This document shows, one piece after another, positions 60,780 through 64,000 of a stretch of DNA of 64,000 nucleotides (position 1 is its first letter; each line of letters begins with the position of its first letter). The notes beneath the pieces were generated by a model, which saw nothing but the letters and a program-made list of their open reading frames with translations, was not told the origin of the DNA and ran no database searches. Made by a program: the position numbers and the translations under genes. The stretch is from Capnocytophaga catalasegens (GTDB lineage Bacteria > Bacteroidota > Bacteroidia > Flavobacteriales > Flavobacteriaceae), in NCBI RefSeq assembly GCF_026005215.1, contig NZ_BPMA01000065.1:31239-95238 (forward strand). Direction: 5' to 3'.

Positions 60780-60862
60780 GGGAAGATACTCAAGCGGTCA
60801 ACGAGGACAGACTGTAAATCTGTTGGTTTCTACCTTCGCAGGTTCGAATCCTGCTCTTCCCA
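60780..60862 (+). tRNA. tRNA-Tyr (anticodon GTA)
   Basis: An 83-nt class II tRNA. Acceptor arms GGGAAGA (60780-60786) and TCTTCCC (60855-60861), anticodon stem ACAGA/TCTGT with loop CTGTAAA and anticodon GTA at 60814-60816, a long variable arm typical of bacterial tRNA-Tyr, and the T arm GGTTCGAATCC. The discriminator is A60862. CCA is not encoded. Confidence 0.97.
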
Positions 60863-60866
60863 CAAT

Positions 60867-60905
60867 AAGCCATTCTCTTTTACTTAAAAAGTGAATGGTT
60901 TTTTC
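60867..60905 (+). terminator. Terminator after tRNA-Tyr
   Basis: AAGCCATTC (60867-60875) pairs with GAATGGTTT (60893-60901, one G-T pair), followed by a T-run. It separates the tRNA from the fabH-like gene 23 bp later. Confidence 0.75.
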
Positions 60906-60927
60906 TCATTTTTGAACAATAAAATAT

Positions 60928-61905
60928 ATGGAATATATAAAAGGTATTTCTGTTTATTTGCCAAATGATATAGTTACTAATGAACAAATTACAGCTGAAT
61001 TTCCCGAATGGAGTGGGCAAAAAATATTGGACAAAATAGGAGTACAACAGAGATATATAGCACAGAAAAATGAATTTACTTCGGATATGGCTGCACAGGC
61101 CATACGTAAATTTTTTGAAGAATACCAGATTGATAAAAAGGATATAGATTATTTGATTGTATGCACTCAAACACCTGATTATCAATTGCCAACAACGGCT
61201 TGCTTAGTGCAACAAATGGTAGGGTTCCCTACTTCGTGTGGAGCATTGGATATCAACCAAGGTTGTTCTGGATATATTTATGGGCTTTCGCTTGCTAAAG
61301 GGCTTGTAGCATCGGGAAATTTTAAGAATGTATTATTAGTTACAGCAGATGTTTATTCTAAGCTAATTCATCCGAAAGATAAAGGGAATATTAGTATCTT
61401 TGGAGATGCAGCTACTGCTACACTTATTTCTACTTCAGGACAATATCGAATAGGGAATTTTACAATGGGAACAGATGGTACAGGGGCTGAAAATCTGATA
61501 GTTAGAAATAGTGCTATGCGTTATTCTAAAACAAAAGATACGAATGATATGAATAATTTCTTACAAATGAAAGGTGGAGAAATTTTCAAATTTGTTATCA
61601 AGTATGTACCATCAATGTTATTCGATAACATGAAGGTTAATGATCAGAATATCAATACAATAGATTTATTTGTATTTCATCAAGCAAATACTTTTATTCT
61701 TGAAAAACTTCGTCAAGAAATGAAAATTCCTGTTGAAAAATATGTTTTAGAAATGCTTAATTGTGGGAATACAGTATCTTCGTCTGTGCCAATAGCAATG
61801 AAGAGTCATTCAGACAAATATCCTCATAAAAAGGCTGATATATTACAAATAGCTGGCTTTGGGGTCGGATATTCGTGGGGTGCGGTTTGTTTATTTAAAG
61901 AATAG
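60928..61905 (+). CDS. 3-oxoacyl-ACP synthase III (FabH-like)
   Basis: The 325-residue condensing enzyme has the FabH catalytic triad. Cys113 lies in INQGCSGYIYGL, His about 251 in FVFHQANTFI, and Asn about 284 in NCGNTVSSSVPIAM. It would start a fatty-acyl chain from acetyl-CoA or another primer with malonyl-ACP. It is not in a fab operon, and its N-terminus (ISVYLPNDIVTNEQITAEFP) looks like the FabH-like enzymes linked to LPS or secondary acyl modifications, so it may be the second FabH of the cell. It lies 22 bp after the tRNA terminator, with its own hairpin behind it. Confidence 0.9.
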   Translation: MEYIKGISVYLPNDIVTNEQITAEFPEWSGQKILDKIGVQQRYIAQKNEFTSDMAAQAIRKFFEEYQIDKKDIDYLIVCTQTPDYQLPTTACLVQQMVGFPTSCGALDINQGCSGYIYGLSLAKGLVASGNFKNVLLVTADVYSKLIHPKDKGNISIFGDAATATLISTSGQYRIGNFTMGTDGTGAENLIVRNSAMRYSKTKDTNDMNNFLQMKGGEIFKFVIKYVPSMLFDNMKVNDQNINTIDLFVFHQANTFILEKLRQEMKIPVEKYVLEMLNCGNTVSSSVPIAMKSHSDKYPHKKADILQIAGFGVGYSWGAVCLFKE

Positions 61906-61919
61906 TTTGTTGTCATAAT

Positions 61920-61952
61920 AGTCTCAAGCGGTTATATGTTTGAGGCTTTTTA
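61920..61952 (+). terminator. Terminator after the fabH-like gene
   Basis: AGTCTCAA (61920-61927) pairs with TTGAGGCT (61940-61947, one mismatch or G-T), followed by TTTTTAT. It lies 15 bp after the stop. Confidence 0.75.
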
Positions 61953-61991
61953 TTTTAAATGTAGGAAAATTTCTCTAAAAAAAAATTAAAA

Positions 61992-63518
61992 ATGGAAAAA
62001 TTACTTATTTTAGATTTTGGGTCTCAATATACGCAACTAATTGCTCGCAGAGTGCGCGAACTGAATATTTATTGCGAAATACACCCATATAATCATTTGC
62101 CAGAAAATCTGGACGAATTTGCAGCAGTAATTCTTTCAGGGTCGCCTTTTTCTGTCAGAAATGATGATGCTCCACACCCCGATTTAAGCCAAATACGTGG
62201 ACGTAAGCCTTTGTTGGGAGTTTGTTATGGAGCGCAATATTTAGCACATTTTGGTGGAGGAGAAGTAGCTCCTTCTAGTATTCGAGAATATGGACGAGCC
62301 AATTTGTCTTTTATAAAAGAAAATGAAGTTTTCTTGGATAAAATTCCTCTTAATAGCCAAGTTTGGATGAGCCATAGCGACACGATAAAACAACTACCCC
62401 AGGGAGGTATATGCTTGGCAAGTACCAAGGATGTTATCAATGCGGCGTACCGTATAGAAGGAGAGCCAACGTATGCAATTCAGTTTCACCCCGAAGTGTA
62501 TCATTCGACCGATGGAAAGAAAATTTTGGAGAATTTTTTAGTCCAGATAGCAGGTTTTAAACAAACTTGGACACCTGATAACTTTGTCGAAATGACCGTG
62601 ACAACACTCAAAGAACAAATAGGAGATGAGCAGGTCGTATTAGGCCTTTCGGGTGGAGTTGATTCTACTGTAGCAGCTGTACTTCTGAACAAAGCCATTG
62701 GGCAGCAATTGCATTGTATTTTTGTTAATAATGGATTGTTACGTAAAAACGAATTTCAGAATGTTCTTAAGCAATATGAAGGTATGGGGTTAAATGTGAA
62801 GGGAGTAGATGCTTCACAACAATTTTTAGAGGCTTTGAAAGATGTTTCTGACCCTGAACAAAAACGTAAAATTATTGGAAGAGTTTTTATTGAAGTATTT
62901 GATAATGAATCACATAAAGTGGAGAATGCACGTTGGCTCGGGCAAGGGACAATTTATCCAGATGTTATCGAATCAGTATCAGTTAAAGGACCTTCGGCAA
63001 CAATAAAAAGCCATCATAACGTAGGAGGATTGCCCGATTTTATGAAACTCAAAGTGGTAGAACCTTTGCGAATGCTTTTCAAAGACGAAGTTCGCCGTGT
63101 GGGAGCTTCCTTAGGGATAAATCCCGAATTGTTAGGCAGACACCCGTTTCCAGGACCAGGGCTAGCAATTCGTATTTTGGGAGATATTACTGCTGAAAAA
63201 GTGCAAATTCTACAAGAAGTTGATGCAATTTTTATAGACGGATTAAAAGAATATGGATTATATGACAAAGTATGGCAAGCAGGTGCTATTTTACTTCCTG
63301 TTAATAGTGTAGGAGTGATGGGAGATGAGCGCACATACGAAAAATGTGTAGCTCTACGTGCAGTAGAATCAACTGACGGAATGACAGCCGATTGGGTGCA
63401 TTTACCATATGATTTTTTGCAAAAAATTTCTAATGAAATTATCAATAAAGTAAAAGGAGTTAATCGAGTAGTGTATGACATTAGCTCTAAACCACCTGCA
63501 ACTATTGAATGGGAATAG
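61992..63518 (+). CDS. guaA: GMP synthase (glutamine-hydrolysing)
   Basis: The 508-residue enzyme converts XMP to GMP with glutamine as nitrogen donor. An N-terminal class I amidotransferase domain (about 1-190) has nucleophile Cys78 in GVCYGAQYL and the His-Glu pair in [10 protein letters not shown]. The ATP pyrophosphatase domain follows with P-loop [15 protein letters not shown] near 218-232, then the dimerisation domain ending [13 protein letters not shown], the universal GuaA C-terminus. The first residues [20 protein letters not shown] are typical. Confidence 0.98.
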   Translation: MEKLLILDFGSQYTQLIARRVRELNIYCEIHPYNHLPENLDEFAAVILSGSPFSVRNDDAPHPDLSQIRGRKPLLGVCYGAQYLAHFGGGEVAPSSIREYGRANLSFIKENEVFLDKIPLNSQVWMSHSDTIKQLPQGGICLASTKDVINAAYRIEGEPTYAIQFHPEVYHSTDGKKILENFLVQIAGFKQTWTPDNFVEMTVTTLKEQIGDEQVVLGLSGGVDSTVAAVLLNKAIGQQLHCIFVNNGLLRKNEFQNVLKQYEGMGLNVKGVDASQQFLEALKDVSDPEQKRKIIGRVFIEVFDNESHKVENARWLGQGTIYPDVIESVSVKGPSATIKSHHNVGGLPDFMKLKVVEPLRMLFKDEVRRVGASLGINPELLGRHPFPGPGLAIRILGDITAEKVQILQEVDAIFIDGLKEYGLYDKVWQAGAILLPVNSVGVMGDERTYEKCVALRAVESTDGMTADWVHLPYDFLQKISNEIINKVKGVNRVVYDISSKPPATIEWE

Positions 63519-63986
63519 AAATTGTATAACTAAAAACTACTTTTGAGATAATTTTTTCTTAAAAGATAAATATTTTAAATGTATCTCCGTTATTACTAAT
63601 AAAAGAGTAGAATTGCTAAATTTTATAAGTCAAATTTAAAAATATATAACTGAAAACCAAATAGTTATATTTTCATATTTTTGATAAATTATTACAAAAA
63701 AAATCATTTATTACACTAAACGGACATACAGTATATTTTATGTTTTTTAAATTAGAATGTAAGAAGTTGTTATATTTTTGGTTTGCTTTCAATGGATTTT
63801 GTAGTGAAGCAATTGCACAATTATGGTCAATGTAAATTTAGTTTATTGTATATTCATAATAATATCAGGTTTACTAATTTGATAAGGAATGGTTTTTAGA
63901 AAAATAAATTTTTTTTTGAAACATAAAAAATATTGTATATCCGTAATTAAAAATAATTTTGTATATTTGCCTCAAAATCAATAGTT
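63519..63986. other. AT-rich spacer with a -7 box before the next gene
   Basis: No gene seen in 468 bp. A -7 box TATATTTG at 63962-63969 lies 17 nt before the ATG at 63987, without a clear -33 box at the right distance. Confidence 0.5.
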
Positions 63987-64000
63987 ATGAATATTTTCAG
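63987..64000 (+). CDS. Start of an unidentified gene (cut by the window end)
   Basis: ATG AAT ATT TTC begins 17 nt after a consensus -7 box. Only four full codons (Met-Asn-Ile-Phe) are visible, so nothing can be said about the product. Confidence 0.35.

Overview
The window is an AT-rich (roughly one-third GC by eye) chromosomal segment of a Bacteroidota bacterium, most likely Flavobacteriales. The support is: promoters of the Bacteroidota type (TTTG, 19-21 bp, TAnnTTTG) at many genes; a short epsilon subunit encoded after atpD; a DUF4295 gene behind rpmB-rpmG; the birA / rsfS-ftsH arrangement; a PhoB/PhoR-like pair of Bacteroidota type; an RDD-SpoIIM-MoxR-DUF58 cluster; and a flavobacterial-looking GuaA. 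The species cannot be fixed from the sequence alone.

Layout. 0-12 kb is housekeeping: end of atpD, atpC, a GT87/GT2 pair of polyprenyl-phosphate sugar enzymes, a helical protein of unknown function behind a 21-bp tandem repeat array, a NodB deacetylase, a Uma2 nuclease-fold gene carrying a palindromic insert, ftsY, sppA, rsgA, a bifunctional nuclease, a nucleoside transporter and a HAD phosphatase. 12.2-14.5 kb is a small graveyard of Rhs polymorphic-toxin tips: an Rhs core stub with a toxin tip and a DUF7668 candidate immunity gene, a second Rhs core stub with another tip, and a two-helix membrane gene broken by two stops. 14.8-36.6 kb is again housekeeping: glutaminyl cyclase, an HdrC-like Fe-S membrane protein, clpS, comEC, a thioredoxin, an AddB-like nuclease, rsfS-ftsH, birA, LD-carboxypeptidase, miaA, a K+ channel, a DnaQ/GIY-YIG fusion, yggS, an oxidoreductase, dsbD and an Rrf2 regulator.

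36.7-43.7 kb is the RDD / SpoIIM / DUF4129 / DUF4350 / MoxR / DUF58 membrane cluster, followed by mscS, galE and a GAF-type methionine sulfoxide reductase. At 46.4-47.6 kb six perfectly phased 42-bp tandem repeats precede a DUF6261-like helical protein. A two-component system, an exonuclease, an FAH-family hydrolase and the rpmB-rpmG-DUF4295 ribosomal block follow.

52.2-58.3 kb is the most informative accessory region. It looks like the remains of a LytTR-type regulatory system: a response regulator with two frameshifts and a stop, a sensor kinase with an internal deletion, and two identical operator-promoter modules (two TCGATAAA direct repeats 21 bp apart, 30 bp before the -33 box). One module stands before collapsed TolC-HlyD-MacB efflux genes and the other before a beta-helical carbohydrate-binding lipoprotein that itself carries a premature stop. 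The operators have therefore outlived the regulator. The window ends with an aminotransferase, a CapA-like protein, tRNA-Tyr, a FabH-like synthase, guaA and the first codons of another gene.
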